This document shows positions 8,893 to 21,900 of a stretch of DNA of 64,000 nucleotides, piece after piece. The position numbers and the translations under genes were made by a program. The notes under the pieces were generated by a model that made no database searches, was not told the DNA's origin, and saw nothing but the letters and a program-made list of their open reading frames with translations. The DNA is taken from positions 310,001 to 374,000 of the forward strand of contig JAEUWP010000470.1 in NCBI GenBank assembly GCA_018524725.1. The letters run 5' to 3'. The stretch is from Podaxis mareebaensis (Eukaryota; Basidiomycota; Agaricomycetes; Agaricales; Agaricaceae). The number at the start of each line of letters is the position of its first letter. The first letter of the stretch is position 1.

Positions 8893-11317
8893 ATGTCGTC
8901 TAACATCCAAACACTCCGATTCCGTGGTCCAGAGAACAAGGAGTCAAAGCCGAAGCCAGAGCCGCGTCATTCCGGGATTCTCCAGGACCAGCTCCGCAGG
9001 TGAGCACTCGAGAAACGCGTGTTGATGCGTATTTAAGTCGCCCAAGGGCACAGCGGAGGCCATGGACACCAAGTTTTTCTGTCGCCATCCGAATCATGCT
9101 CCTAATGCGTGCTTTTGGTGCGATGTATTCCAACATTGATGACTGCGACGAAGGTGATGTCAGACGATACTCGGATACTATATGTTGAATTACTTAAAAG
9201 CTACGTGCTCTAGTGTATAACTTCTGGGAGCCTCTTCATTTCCTAGACCACGGGTATGGGTTTCAAACATGGGAGGTTGCTCCTCAGTATGCCATCCGAA
9301 GCTGGGCGTACATACTTCTTCACCTCTTTCCCACACAACTCGTCAAGTTTATGTTAGGTCCTGGCAAGGTACGCGTTACATGCGAATATCTTGATTTCTC
9401 AACTGATTGGCCGATCCATCAAGCGACCTGCCTTTTTTGCCGTCCGCTACCTCCTTGCCATCGTGTCTACAGTTGCTGAATGCGCTTTTTATCGCACGGT
9501 TGTATCGAAGATTAATGACCGAGTTGGGCGCTACCTATTCTTCATGATGCTTTTCAATGCTGGGATGTGGAATGCTTCTACAGGTTGGATCCTACTACTT
9601 CGGATTTCGTTTTGCTAACTCGGTTCACTAGCTTTCCTGCCTTCATCATTTGCGATGTATACGACGGCTTTGGCATTCTCATACGCCTTAGAACCTGCTA
9701 CACTTAGCAACAAAAGGCGGACTTCGGCGGCAACTGTGTTCTTCGCTCTTGGTGCCATTGTCGGATGGCCGTTTGCTTTGGCAATTTCTATTCCTTTTGT
9801 CTTCGAGGAGCTCTTCGTGTACAGTGGTGACCGAGTGTCTCCTCAAGCCAAGAATTCGTGGTTTATTCAACGATGGACGAGGTTCTTTACTGCGGCCTTA
9901 ATTGCCAGCCTTATATTCGTACGTCATCGCGATCCTTGGCCTTCAGACATTGATTCAACTCCTTAGATCCCCGTGATTGGGATTGATTCTTGGGCCTACG
10001 GAAGGCTGACGATCGTGCCGTGGAATATTGTCAAGTACAACGTTTTCGGCGATTCAGAAAGAGGGCCTGATCTCTATGGGACATCACCCTGGTACTACTA
10101 CATTAACAACTTGCTCCTCAACTTCAATTATTTGCTTCCATTGGCTCTCGTTTCGTTGCCTGCATTGGCCGTCACCTATGTCGTTGATCGCAAACGTCTT
10201 GGGTTTGCAGCACCGTCAAATGATCAAAGTTCACCCTTCACACTCCTTGCCCTCCGGCTTGCACCCTTCTATTTGTGGTTGGCTATCCTGACCGCGCAAA
10301 CTCACAAGGAAGAGCGCTTTATGTTCCCGGTCTACCCCCTCCTATGCTTTAACGCAGCTGTGACGCTATACCTTGTGAGAGGTTGGATGGAAGTTTCATT
10401 TATTAAGGTTACCAAGTCCCCTTATCAGGTAAGTGAGCTGAAACGAGAGATTTTTTTGTCCATTAACCTTCTATAATGGCGCAGGCGTCACGGACATTAT
10501 TGTTCCGAAACTTCACCTTATCTCTCATCGTTGGGACGTCGTTCTTATCGCTGTCTCGCATTCGTGCCATGTGGGAGTATTACCATGCCCCGCTCTCCGT
10601 TGTAGCCGGTTTCGAGAGTACCGAGCTGCCTCAGCTTCTCAATAATACAGGTCTTCTTCCTGTATTTCCCCCAGGCACTCCGGAGGAAGAAATTCCAGCT
10701 GTCGACCTCACCCCAGTGAAGCACTTTGATCTGGTCCTTTGCCTTGGGAAAGAGTGGCACCGCTTTCCCAGCCACTATTTGGTACCGACTGGGATTCGCG
10801 TGGAGTTCATCAAGAGTGATTTCCGGGGGCAGTTACCTCGGCATTTCCAAGAGACACCCGCCGGTACCAATATGTCCGGTGACTCCTGGTGGTTGAGGCC
10901 CGAAACCAGATATGTTCCTACGGACGTCAACGACTTGAACAAAGAGGATCTATCACGCTACGTCCGTTGCCACTACCTATATGCATTTACTATTCTTACA
11001 ACTGCAATCTGTTGCTCTAGGTCTCTCCGGATACGTGCGACTACGTGATCGATCTCGACTTTCCGTTGCATCCCGTCGAATCACCCTTGGAGCCCCGGTA
11101 TGCTAAAGAAACTGAAATCTGGGAACGGACGATTTGCAAGCCATTTTTGGATGCAAGACACTCGTCACTCTTGACCCGTACGCTTTGGCTCCCAGGAGAA
11201 GCATGGCAAGCTCAAAATGAGTTTGGATATTATTGCTTGTTGAAAAACAAAGCCCTCGTGAAGAACAAACAGGAGAAAGTAAGGCAATTCGTAAGGGAAG
11301 GAAAGCTGGCGCTCTAG
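8893..11317 (+). CDS. ALG9: Alpha-1,2-mannosyltransferase ALG9 (GT22)
   Basis: ER enzyme that adds the seventh and ninth mannoses of the lipid-linked oligosaccharide for N-glycosylation, using dolichol-phosphate mannose. Visible family landmarks are YNFWEPLHFLDHGYGFQTWE in the first lumenal loop, repeated hydrophobic helices (for example LLALRLAPFYLWLAILTAQ), the GT22 motif HKEERFMFPVYPLLCFNAA, and the C-terminal lumenal part with WHRFPSHYLVP and CDYVIDLDF. Introns of 45-70 nt separate about eight exons. The first acceptor (ending CCCAAG) restores RAQRRPWTPSFSVAIRIMLLMRAF. The start ATG gives MSSNIQTLRFRGPENKES; an upstream extension is possible (see 8695). Length of about 600 residues agrees with the family. 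Confidence is high on identity and moderate on each splice site. Confidence 0.93.
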
Positions 11318-14300
11318 CTTTTCCTCCTAGACCCACCTGGTTGATACAAAATATTACATAGATTATCTTGTTAGTCTATTTAGACCTGTACACGCATTGC
11401 TTCTTCGTATCAGCCGCAACCCGGAGACTTGCACCGCTCTTGAGGTGGAGGGGTGTCGGTGGCACCTCCATCGGCGATATGAACAATCAAAGAAAACGGG
11501 ATCCACTTCCATCGTTATCCTCTCCCGTCATTTTCCTCAAACTACTACCTCCGTTGCGAATTTTATTGTTCCCGACTAACTTACACTTCCTGCTTCCGGG
11601 AAACACCACAATATTGTTTGAAAGTTTCTAGTCAACAACGGCATCTTTCGACGACTAGCACGAGCATTATCCCTTACCCCTCATCTCAGCCCGCGGACTA
11701 GGCAGTTCAACAGGCTTTCCGGACGACCTTCGAGATACACTTTGCACGCTATCAACCACGGTTCAAATGGACCTTTCTTAGACGTCTGTGTGGGGGCACT
11801 TATTGACTATTTGGTGCTTTCGACGCTTTCTGGCCGTCCTGCACACCAGAATGCAAAGATATTAACTTTTGTTGTGCTGGCTTAATTCATTACGGGCAAT
11901 CCCATTCGCAAACACTTGGTGGATACCGCCGGCCAAGGCCTCGCTTGGTACGAAGGTTCCTGGTTAGGCGCATTAGGGTGGGGCTGGCACTCGTTGCCCC
12001 GATCACATTGCCTGAAAAAAAAACGTCTCCGCACGACTGGACTCTCACTCAGCATATACGAAACTCTCTCACCAAAGACGAAACCGCATCTGCATAAGAT
12101 TCGGCAACGATCGATGCGCAGCTGGAAGGTTACAACTTCATTATGCCGACATCATCCCACTTCAAACTCGCAACACGGAGCTGAAACTCCAGAAGCAGAA
12201 CAGCCCAACTTCCGCCGCTCGAGCTACAGTGTATCTTCTTTCCGGTATCGTTGTATCTTGTTTATAAAGCTGATACAGAAGCTTCTGTATTTTGCTCTGG
12301 TTCTGGCGAGATCACCCGTAGATTCTTTCCCGGGAGGGGGAGGAAGTCCTAGCGTTAGGAGTGAAGATTTAGCTACTTTGTTTGCACGAAGACCGCCGGT
12401 ACACATTGCTTATCGTTCCCGATAGGGAAATCTCGGCTTCCAAAACCGGTGAACGTCATTGCTGTCGGTAGCCTCGTGGTTTCTGCTGATGTGCGCCACT
12501 GGGAGGCAGGAAGAGACCGAGGGTGTTGAGGGCGGGATAGTGGAAGAACGGGGGAAGACAGGAACTTCTGTGTCGTAGCTGAGAATTAAATGCCGGGAGA
12601 ATCATCAGATTCTAAAGCCTATTCCATGGCCACTTCTTGCAATCGCATCTCCTGATCAAACCGGGGTTTAGGCGATGAGGCATCCACTGTATTATATCCT
12701 ACCCTCGAAACGCCACCTAAAAAAGGTACTCGAATGAATCGAATACCAGGACGCATGCAAAAACGCATACATACTGTTACATTCGCACTTGCCACGAAGC
12801 AGGTTTTCTGGCAACATTGCGCGTGGACCATTCCACGAATTCCCCTTCCCCCACAGCACCGACCGTGAATGTGCGCGAAGACAGGAAACTTTCTCTTCCA
12901 TCTGCAAGGGTGTGGATCGTCCAAGCTACTGGGTTTACTTTTGTGGCTGCAACGATGGTTGTAGCACTACCTAATGCTCGCGCTGATCCTCGACCTCAAG
13001 AACCAGCCAAGATTTCGGCAGCTGGAATAGCAATGGGGTGAGGTCTTGGGCAGCTGGAAGATCCCAATCCCATCGACATTTGGCCCCGCCTGCCACACGA
13101 AGAAAGAAGGCTAGATCCTTTAAAAAGTGGCCATGCTGAAACTCGTAGCGGAAAAGACGAAACACCAAACCTATATTCGGGACCGAGTTAGCTACCTCAC
13201 AGCGGCAGCGACGACGTTTCCATCTCCGTCTTGGATAAACGTAGTTGATTCCAAGGCCCAAGAGATGGGATTTACATAGGAGGCTTCGCTCCGATCCTCT
13301 TGGGGGATGCCCGAGATACTTTCGGATTTCCTAAGGACCGAGCCTTCATTGGCCATAAAACCCCTTGTTGGCGCCTCTGCTTCAGTTCCATTGCGCCCAC
13401 AAGGGGTATGACCCGCAGGCAAAGGTCATGTCCAAGTCAAAATGCCAAGGCCTCCTATCCAGCCATATCTTTCCGCCCTCAGCCTTCTTAATCCCTCCGG
13501 ATCCGATTGGCAAAACAACTAACTGATTCAATCAGCACTCCCACGGGCCCCTCCGTTGGATCTCAAGCCACATTCCGCAGAAACTAGTGATGAAAACGGA
13601 GGAAGGTCGTGTATCAGATCATGGGTAAGTATGTAGACTCTAAGATACGGGAAAAGGGGGTATATGAGTAGAAGTCGTGTGTAATGGGAACGGAAGTGTT
13701 ACTACAGCTAGTAATACAATTGCAGAGAAGGGGTCTAGGAATCCGACCCAAAAGAGAGGGGCCTTCAGCCAAATAAACTAAGAGCATGTTTTTACATGAA
13801 AAGAGCACATATGTGGAGGTGAATGGGTAGTCGACATGCGAAATCATGAGTCGGTGTAATCATAGACGGCGATTGATGTGAGCCAAATCTGATATTGTGA
13901 AAAAAAAAACTGGCAGGGTTGGATGGATAAAAAAACGATAGGAGAAGTGAACATGGGAGGTGTCATCATCAAAATGGAAAGCTGGGATAAAAATGTCGTG
14001 TTGGACAGATAGTGGGTAAGTGAGATGTCAATAGGGATTGCCAGGTCGTGACATGAAATATGGCCGAACGTAATGTTGTTTCGATGGTTTGATTGTTTTA
14101 AGGAGAAAGATGAAGAGTATAATAAGGAGCCACCACGGTGGCGCCGATTTGCAGTGCAATGAAGAAGGAAGTGACGGGTGATAGTCTGCAGGCATGAAGG
14201 CCGATCGCACAGGGCAGAATTGACGTCCCATGTGCGTTAAGCGAGCGAGCAGGTGAAAAGGACAAAGGCGGGTGCGATAGATCTGCTGCGAGGTCATCGG

Positions 14301-14342
14301 CTGCTGATAGGGACGAAGGGGCATTCGCTTCCATTGTCGGTA
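11318..14342. other. 3 kb without a convincing gene
   Basis: The region holds only short open frames, the longest about 170 codons at 11916-12425 on the plus strand. None shows a recognised motif or plausible spliced continuation. I see no long terminal repeat, integrase or transposase signature, and no tRNA that I could support. The first and last few hundred bases must carry the 3' ends of ALG9 and the RhoGEF gene. An unrecognised orphan gene, a non-coding RNA or an eroded mobile element are all possible. Confidence 0.5.
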
Positions 14343-17121
14343 TCAGATTTTAAGATTGTCAGGGGGAGATTGGCAGCCAGGAGTTGAAGCCGTCGTAACA
14401 GCGGGGCTGGAACCTTTTCTACTGTCAATAATGAAGATCGAATTGGTCTGGGCACGATCGCATTTCTGAGCAATCCTCAACGCGGCATCAGCAGCTCGTT
14501 TGATAAGAGCGCGGGAAGACGAAGTAGAGGATGTATGGGCAAGCAGGTCTATATACGCGCTTCAGCGAACTTGACCAACGCGGAAAAAGGCAGCAAGGTT
14601 CACCTCGGTAAAGCAGGACATATCTCATGATTCTTTGTGTCGGCAAGATCGCCAGATCGCGGACGGGTGGTTTCTTGGCCTTTTTATTCTGTCGCTGCTG
14701 TCCGTGTCCGTTAATGTAGAACGAAGGCGGCGGCACGGCATTTTTCTCCTTTTTCCTCGCGCCAGGAGCATTCGCGCTCAAGTCCGTGATAGAGGTCATA
14801 CTCCTCCTCCAAGTATTAACCCTCTTCATCAGTGGACTTGAACTTGCTTCATCTTCCAGTTCTTTTTCCTTTTCCTTTCCTTTTTCTTTCGTATCCTCAT
14901 CGCCTAATTTCGGTTTACTTGGCTTACTGAGCTTTTTTGCGCGAACCGACGACCATGCCAACGATCCGTTGGTCGTCTTCATCTTCGCCTCTTGTTGCTC
15001 ATCATCAAACCACATCCCAACCACACCACACCATCCAGTAAATGCGCCATCGATTGCTTCTTCAACGCCCACAAACGCCGCTGCAATGCCCCAGGCACTC
15101 GGGTTCGCCTCCATCTGGGCCAAAAACAATTTGCTAACCTTCACTAGCTCCTCCACGTACCTCAACATAAGCGGCGGCGGGGCAGTTTCCGTCTCGGAAG
15201 CTAGTAGTGCCTGCAATGAAGCCAAATAGTGTCGTTCTGTTCGCACGAGTTCGCGGCATGTCAGTAGTACTCTGTGTGCTGTCTGCCAATGTCGCGTTGA
15301 CCCTGGGATAGGAGGGGGCGTTGAAGAATTACGGTGTTGGTGTGGGAAGGAGGGAAGAGATGAGGTATAGGGTAAGTCCGTTGAAGGTTGTGAGTTTGGT
15401 AAATCGTCAAATTTGTAGTGCTGAGGGTGTTCTTCCCGTGGGGAAGCCGTAAGCTCTTGTGAGCCGAATAATATGTGGCTCGCGTCCCAAACCTCACCAA
15501 CGTCATCCACACTACCGCTCCATTCTTCTTGTAAACGCATACGTTCGAGTTCTTCGACCAGAACTTCGTCCGGGATGTCCTCATCTGTCATGGCCATCGC
15601 AAAAGTCCATCGTCGTTTTTGTGCTTGATCGTCACGTCCATAACGCGATATAGGTGAGAGAAATTGAGGATTGTAAGCTGAGGGCGTCCGCGAGGGAGGT
15701 GCGCTATGACTGTGAGGCGAGACAAGGGCAGGTGTCGTCGACCCGGAAAGGGGGCTTGACGGCTCGATTTCCGATTCATTCTCCTCTAATGTGAATTTGG
15801 CTCGGGAACGGGGATGACTAGTGTCAACATGGATCGGATTCGGCGGTTCCGCCGAGTCTAGGGCTGTGGGACTGCAGGGTCTTGAATCACCCAGGTTGGT
15901 CTTGATAGGAGACAATAGGACTGGTGGAGCCGTGTCCTCTTCACTTGGTTTGGAGGGCTGTAAAGATGTCCGTCAAACATAGCAGAACGCAGCAAAGATT
16001 TTACGTACCAGTGTTATTGACAAGGGCGAAGTTACCCTAACCAATGGTAGAAACACAGGAGATTCCTCTTTCATGGTGTGGTGCCCATGTTCACTTGGAG
16101 TTCCACGCCATTTTGTCCATCTCGTCAGTGAAGATGAAGCACTGGATCGAGCAGCCGAGCTCGAGATACCAGAAGTGGTGCTCGTTGTCTGACTACTTGC
16201 ATCAAGAGAGCGCTTAGGTGAACGCATACTAAGCCTCCTGATTATACTGGACCGTTTTGTTGACAGTGAGGACCGAAGCTCGTGTCCAACATCGCTCCGC
16301 GCACGAGACGAAGTGAGTGGGGATATAGGAGAAGATATTTGGGAGACAGCGGCAATAGGTGCGGATGGATTCCCAGTGATTGCTGCAGCTGCAGCTGCGC
16401 CAGAGGAAGACGGCACGATTTGTGGTTGCGGGTTTGACGGGAGAGATGGTCGGCGACGCTTAGTCAATCTACGTGGGAGAGACGATGGCCGAATCGCCTG
16501 CTCACAAAGTTCTGGCGGAGGTATGTCCTGTTGTTCAAGGGTGAGAGACTGTCGTGTTGAATGAGACGAGGTGCGTTGTACATCATGAGACACATGTTCA
16601 AAGTCGAGATCTAGCTCAGGCTCCTCGGTGAACGACAAGGGTGCAAGGACCGGAGGCATGGCAGATATGCGACTGGGCTTGCGGAGTTTGTTAGCGCGTC
16701 GAAGCGGATTTACGGGCAAGAGTGTCAACATGAGAGAGGAGTCTGGAGGTGGAGGTAAGGGAAGAGGAGAGGGGAATAAAGGTTGGTTTTGAGCAGGAAG
16801 TGGTGGAATGGAGGTTAATTGACGTGGAGGGGGGAGAAATGGGATGTCATTCGCGGCTCCTGAGGCGGGCGGGTTGAATTGTGTGTTGTGATTTGCCTCA
16901 GAAGAATGAATGTGAAAGCGCGACAAACGGTCCAGCGACGTGCCAGGGCCGAGCGCATGGTTATTCTTCGGGCTGGTGTCATGCGTCGATGACCGGGGGA
17001 GGAGGTCGCCGTCCCGCGGGCCAACGTCGCGCTTGTTCAAGCTGTCCATGCCGGCCATCGTAGAGGCCAGCGCTAATGGTCGAGCCCAGGATTTCCATGG
17101 ATCTAGGACAGTTGTTGCCAT
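14343..17121 (-). CDS. Rho guanine-nucleotide exchange factor (DH domain)
   Basis: Three exons (16009-17121, 14604-15957, 14343-14548) give 890 residues. The first 590 or so are low-complexity and rich in Ser, Pro and basic residues (polyproline runs, a poly-Ala run). The Dbl-homology domain begins with ELVRTERHYLASLQALL and continues to the diagnostic RDLAILPTQRIMRYVLLYRDLL and ALIKRAADAALRIAQKCDRAQ. A charged low-complexity insertion of about 120 residues (Lys/Glu rich) splits the DH domain before the LPTQR helix. Only about 35 residues follow it, so there is no PH domain, which normally accompanies DH. It should activate a Rho/Cdc42-type GTPase in polarity or morphogenesis. The start is the first ATG (MATTVLDPWKSW). 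It is divergent from RIB7. Confidence 0.85.
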
Positions 17122-17338
17122 AAGGGAAAGGGGCACAAGGGAATGCACGAGGGCGGGCCGAACAAGAGAGTTCGGGTTTGGTTAGACCGGATAGACAACT
17201 TTTGAAAATTGATTTGGTGAAATAAGGTCGGGATATAGGGAGAAGCGAGCAAGATCAAAGAGCTTGTCGCAGAGGCGGTGATGGTGGAGGAGGAGGGGAA
17301 CGTTGAAGGTGTTGAGGAATAGTGTTCCATCGCTATTT

Positions 17339-17346
17339 TGACGTCA
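17339..17346. promoter_or_regulatory. CRE palindrome TGACGTCA in the RhoGEF/RIB7 promoter
   Basis: A perfect ATF/CREB-type octamer in the 323-bp divergent region, 99 bp upstream of the RIB7 ATG and 218 bp from the RhoGEF ATG. Such sites are bound by fungal bZIP factors; binding here is inference. Confidence 0.45.
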
Positions 17347-17444
17347 GAAGCGCATCACTACGCAGAGTCACCCAGTCACACGGAAAATGAAAAGTCAGAC
17401 ATGCTCAGACGAATAATGAATTACGTGGGTCGAGCCCTATCTCT

Positions 17445-18741
17445 ATGTCGCTCCAGCCCACCCCTCCCGCCTTCCTCCTCTCCGCCCTTCCCCACCTCCG
17501 TGACCATCCTCCTCCCGACAGGCCACATGTAACCCTTACATTTGCCCAGTCACTCGATGCCAAAATAGCCGGCCAGCATGGCCAACAGCTCATTCTCAGT
17601 GGAAAACAAAGCATGGTTATGACACACTGGATGCGCACCATCCACGACGGAATCATGATTGGCATAGGCACTGCCCTCAACGATGATCCGCAACTCAATA
17701 GTACGCCCTCCGATATCACTGCATCTCGCTGATCTCGTACACAACTGCAACCAGCCCGACATCTCCCTCCTCGTCCGGACGGGCAACCGCATTCCCTCCC
17801 ACGGCCGATTGTCCTAGACCCCCGACTTCGGCTATCTCCCACCTGCAAGCTTCTCAAGAACTTTCAGGCCAACGCCGGACGCCGACCCTGGATTCTCTGC
17901 GTCCCACCCAGAGAAAACGACCGTTCCAATTGGGAGCAAAGGCGAGAGACACTCTCCCAAGCAGGTGCTTTCATCATACAAGTGGAATCCCCTACAAATG
18001 GTGGGTAAACACCTCTTTGTCTTGAGTACCAATGACCCTACCGGACCGAACGTCCGCACCATCTCAATAATCAATCTTCCATGCGCGCCCACTTGAACCC
18101 ACCATCGACAACATTGTCCCCAACTCCGCCTCTTACCAATTCAGAGTGTCCCGGAAAACGTCCTCGTGTCCGCTTCACCTCCCTTCGCCCCTTCCACGCA
18201 CTAACCCACATTACACATCGCTGATTCCTGATAACCACGAACCAGATCGCCGACTCCTATCATCCAGCCGTCTATCTCCCTTCCCATACCACCCCTTCTT
18301 TCTTCCATTCAAACTTTTTTCAAACCCCGCCCTTTCTCTTCTCTTCTCTTTTCCCCACACTAACATCCTGACTAACGTATACCCTCAAACCGCTTCACAG
18401 TTCTCCCGGTCCCCGTCGTCCTCAATAAACTCCGTAGCCTCAGCATAAACTCTCTTATGGTGGAAGGCGGGGCCAGAGTCATCGATTCCTTCCTTCAGGC
18501 GAGCCTATCGACTCCTTTGATTGATACTCTTATAGTCACCGTCGCCCCTATCCTTGTTGGAGCTGACGGTGTTGCTTACGGAACCGCTGCCCTAGGCGGG
18601 GTAAGAACCCTAACTTGTGCTTCTGACAGCCCTTAGTTGAAACAGCTCTTCCTTCAGGTACCTCAATTGCAGCATCTTGATACCCAAGTGGTTGGCAATG
18701 ACACAGTAATCATCTTCAAATCGGTCAAGACACCGGAATAA
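17445..18741 (+). CDS. RIB7: Riboflavin biosynthesis reductase RIB7
   Basis: 2,5-diamino-6-ribosylamino-4(3H)-pyrimidinone 5'-phosphate reductase, the NADPH-dependent step of fungal riboflavin synthesis (RibD C-terminal fold). Four exons (17445-17700, 17755-18000, 18401-18600, 18658-18741) keep one frame and give 261 residues, the usual length. Landmarks are VTLTFAQSLDAKIAG, QLILSGKQSMVMTHWMRT, IGIGTALNDDPQLNTRHLPP, RPIVLDPRLRL, SLMVEGGARVIDSFL and VTVAPILVGADG. Intron 2 is exactly 400 nt, much longer than its neighbours, and strongly pyrimidine-rich near the acceptor. It converges on the NBR1-type gene with 238 bp between stops. Confidence 0.9.
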
Positions 18742-18979
18742 TCCGTATAACACGTTCATCATTATCTATCTAGACATTTAAATGTCCAAACATGTATATA
18801 TCAGTTGGACATACGAGATCTGAGTGGAGTGCCAAGATACCTGATCCATAGGAATAGAATAGCAAGAAACCAGCAAAAAATGTTGCGAGACATACATATA
18901 TTGTACAACCCTTTACCTACCACAAAGGGTGAACAAACAACCGCCCATCTGACCTTATCCCTTCACATTTAAAACCCTC

Positions 18980-21900
18980 TTACTCATCCTCAGATGACCG
19001 ATCATCGTACAAGAGCACATAGTCGATTGCCTGGAGGTGACTCTGCCCGTCACCCCTGACCGGATCACCTGCCGAGGATGCGACGTCCTCCCACAACTCC
19101 ACATCATCTGAAGACGGAATACTGACCAACGACACCTCGGAGTCCGTATCCGAACCGAGGCCATCAACAGAAGATGACGAGGGAAGAGACGTGGTTGCTA
19201 CAGTCAATGACCCAGCAGACACGGTTGCAATCGTCAACGTCGCTGATACTTGACCTTCCACCTGATGCCGAGGAGTCGACGTCGCGTCTCCATCGCCCAA
19301 TTGCTCGGTTGCAGGCGCGTTTGCGGACCGAGGCATAATAACAAGGGAAGACGCAATGGATTTATCCGAATCATCCGTAGAATGAGCGTCCGCGACAACA
19401 ATACTATAGATCCGCGTTGTCAGCACCATAGATCTGGTCGAAAATAAATAAAATGTGTCTTACTCAATCCAGATACTATCACCAAAGAGTTTTCCATTGC
19501 CATCTCGGAGTCTCCAGTAACTAACGTAGCGCCCGGCCACATCAGGAGCCTGTTAGGTAGAAAGGTGCAAGGTAAAGCTTAAGAGACTGTTTCTCTAGTG
19601 CCATTAAGTACCCAAAAGCACGTACCTTCAATTCACCGGTCCATAGTTCGGCTTCAGTGCCTGATTTGACAAGGCCAACGCGGACTGCACTGTCCTTCTT
19701 CGTACCAAGCGTTTCACCCGCTACGTAGACTAGCTCGGTCGTTTCTGGCCAATCGTGTTCCGAATCGTTGAGCATTCTCCAGCATTTCATAAATTCCGCA
19801 CCGGGAGGGAAGACTTGGCCGTCCGAGACCGTGACATCCTCGACGAACATGGCGCTGAGGTAGAAGACCGTGTCTTTGGGTTTTTCGTTAACAGGACCGG
19901 CGGTTCGCTCTTGGACTCGCCCAGCGATGGGCGGGGTTGATTCTTTGACACTCTCTTCTTCCTCGTGGTTCTGTTCAGCAGAGGCAACAGGTGCAGACAC
20001 CTCAGATTTCGGTTCTTGAACGATCTCGGCGCTGCTAACTTCAAAGAGAGGCGAAAGGGACTTTGGTATCTCCAATGACGACGTCACCGAAAGGATCGAC
20101 TCGGCGCTCGACGGGGACCGATAACCATTAAGCAACATCTCGAGCGTCTGTCGAGTCACCGTGACCGGGTGCGACGACTTCTGCCGCATGTCCGTCGACG
20201 TATCCTCAACCGGTGGCCTCAGAAGTGTTTCTTCTCCACTGAACGGCGAAGGAGCAGGAAAAACTTCTGATGCGGCGTCAGCGCGAACAGGAGTAGGTGA
20301 AGGTGGAGTTGTGCGTGGCAGGGGTGTCAATGCCATGAGATGTGCCAATTCGGTTGCAGACCCAGGCCATGTTGGGCGCCTTGGTGTTTGGGGAAGGTCA
20401 TCCGCATCTCGGTGAACACTTGTCGGAGACGCAGCCTCAACCTGGGTGGTTAGGTCCTCTTCGGCTCCCTTCTCCGCGGCTAGTTCGATTGCTGAACCCG
20501 TATTCTGCTGGTTAGAACCTTTGGGAGACCTTGAAAGTGGGGTTTTTTCCTCCCTGAAAGGACCACAAACAATCGAAGGCGAGATTTCATCAAGGCGAGG
20601 AATGAGTGCTGGCTGCACAGAAGACGTTTGAGGGCAGGATTCACCCGACGACGGCGCTCGCATGTGCCCCCATATAAATGAATTTCTAGTAGGCTCGGGA
20701 GGAATAGGGACCGCGGGTGTGTGATCATCGCGACACAGAACATCGGGAAGTACAGTATGTCGACCAGCTCGACTGGTTCTCAAATCAAGTCCAGGAGAGA
20801 GGCCATGACGACATACTTCTGGAATTAGAGTGTCCGGAGTCTTCATCTTCAACAATGGGTGGCCCTCGGGGTGCAAGGGTATAGGATGTGCTTCGCATCC
20901 ATTGCAGAGGTCAAAGTCGGGACAGTCGGGGTGCATACACTTGAATCTGGTTCCATAGATACGCTTCGTGCAGACTATGAAATCGTGGTCAAAATTGGTA
21001 AAGAACTGATCTTCCTCAATACTCACTGTTACAAGTGGCATAGTGGGCAGACTGTGAGGAACGTCGACACTTCTGTGTGACAAGAATTCATGAGATCCAA
21101 GCCAATTTGATAAGGGACTGAGTCCTACAATGTAGTCTTCTGAACGCCGGAGCCGCGCGAATGCATGCCCAGGATGCTGTATTTCCGTGATACTGTGCTG
21201 AAGTAAGCAACCCAAATGTTGATGCCCTAGCAAGCACATTACCTGAAGCAATTCGAACAGGTGTCGAAGTCGGGACAATCCAAGCATTTCTAGAGGCGAA
21301 GTTCAATAACGTAACAGAAAGTGGGATAAACGCTCACATAACGATCTCCTTCAATAAATGAATCGCACAAGTCACACATAGCATGATGAGAGACAACGAC
21401 AGGATCTTGAGACTTGTCGCGACTTTGTTGGACGTTTGGTGTGCGGTCATTAACTCTGTGGATGATGACACGACCCGGTTTGGTGATCTCGAAGAATTCG
21501 TGGAAAGGATCATGTCTCTCCGCCTTTCCGGAGAGAATACAATTGGTGCACAAGTCATAATCTGGGAACCATGAGCACGGATGCGAAGGGAATCATAATG
21601 GCACCACTAACCTAGACAGTCTAAGCACTTGTGCCTCACGCCTTCAATGGTGTTTTCACAACCATCACAAATGACTCCGTGGTGAATGACAGGCCGTGCC
21701 AACGGAGTATTGCTTGCAGAAGCTTCCTCTGATGGCGTAGGCGACATGGGGGGTGGAATAAAAGGAGCCGCTGGAGTTGCGTTGGAGTTGCGGCGAAGAG
21801 ACTGGGTATCTGTGGGCGTAGACCAAGGCATTGAAGTCGGGGTATCAGCTGATGATGATAGCTGACTTGGTAGCTGCGTTGTTAACCAAGGAGGCATGGC

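Noticed and set aside
11755..11785. GGTTCAAAT resembling a tRNA T-loop.
   Set aside because: The flanking bases do not pair as a T-stem and no acceptor or anticodon arm could be found.
11916..12425. 169-codon plus-strand frame in the gene-poor island, considered as a gene.
   Set aside because: It starts with a non-ATG codon, has no domain or sensible splice partners, and its composition looks random.
15459..15653. Plus-strand frame inside the RhoGEF region.
   Set aside because: It is opposite the continuous RhoGEF exon and has no independent support.
18001..18400. RIB7 looked broken, with about 400 nt of unrelatable sequence in the middle.
   Set aside because: Joining 18000 to 18401 preserves phase and gives a full-length 261-residue protein, so this is a long intron and not a pseudogene.
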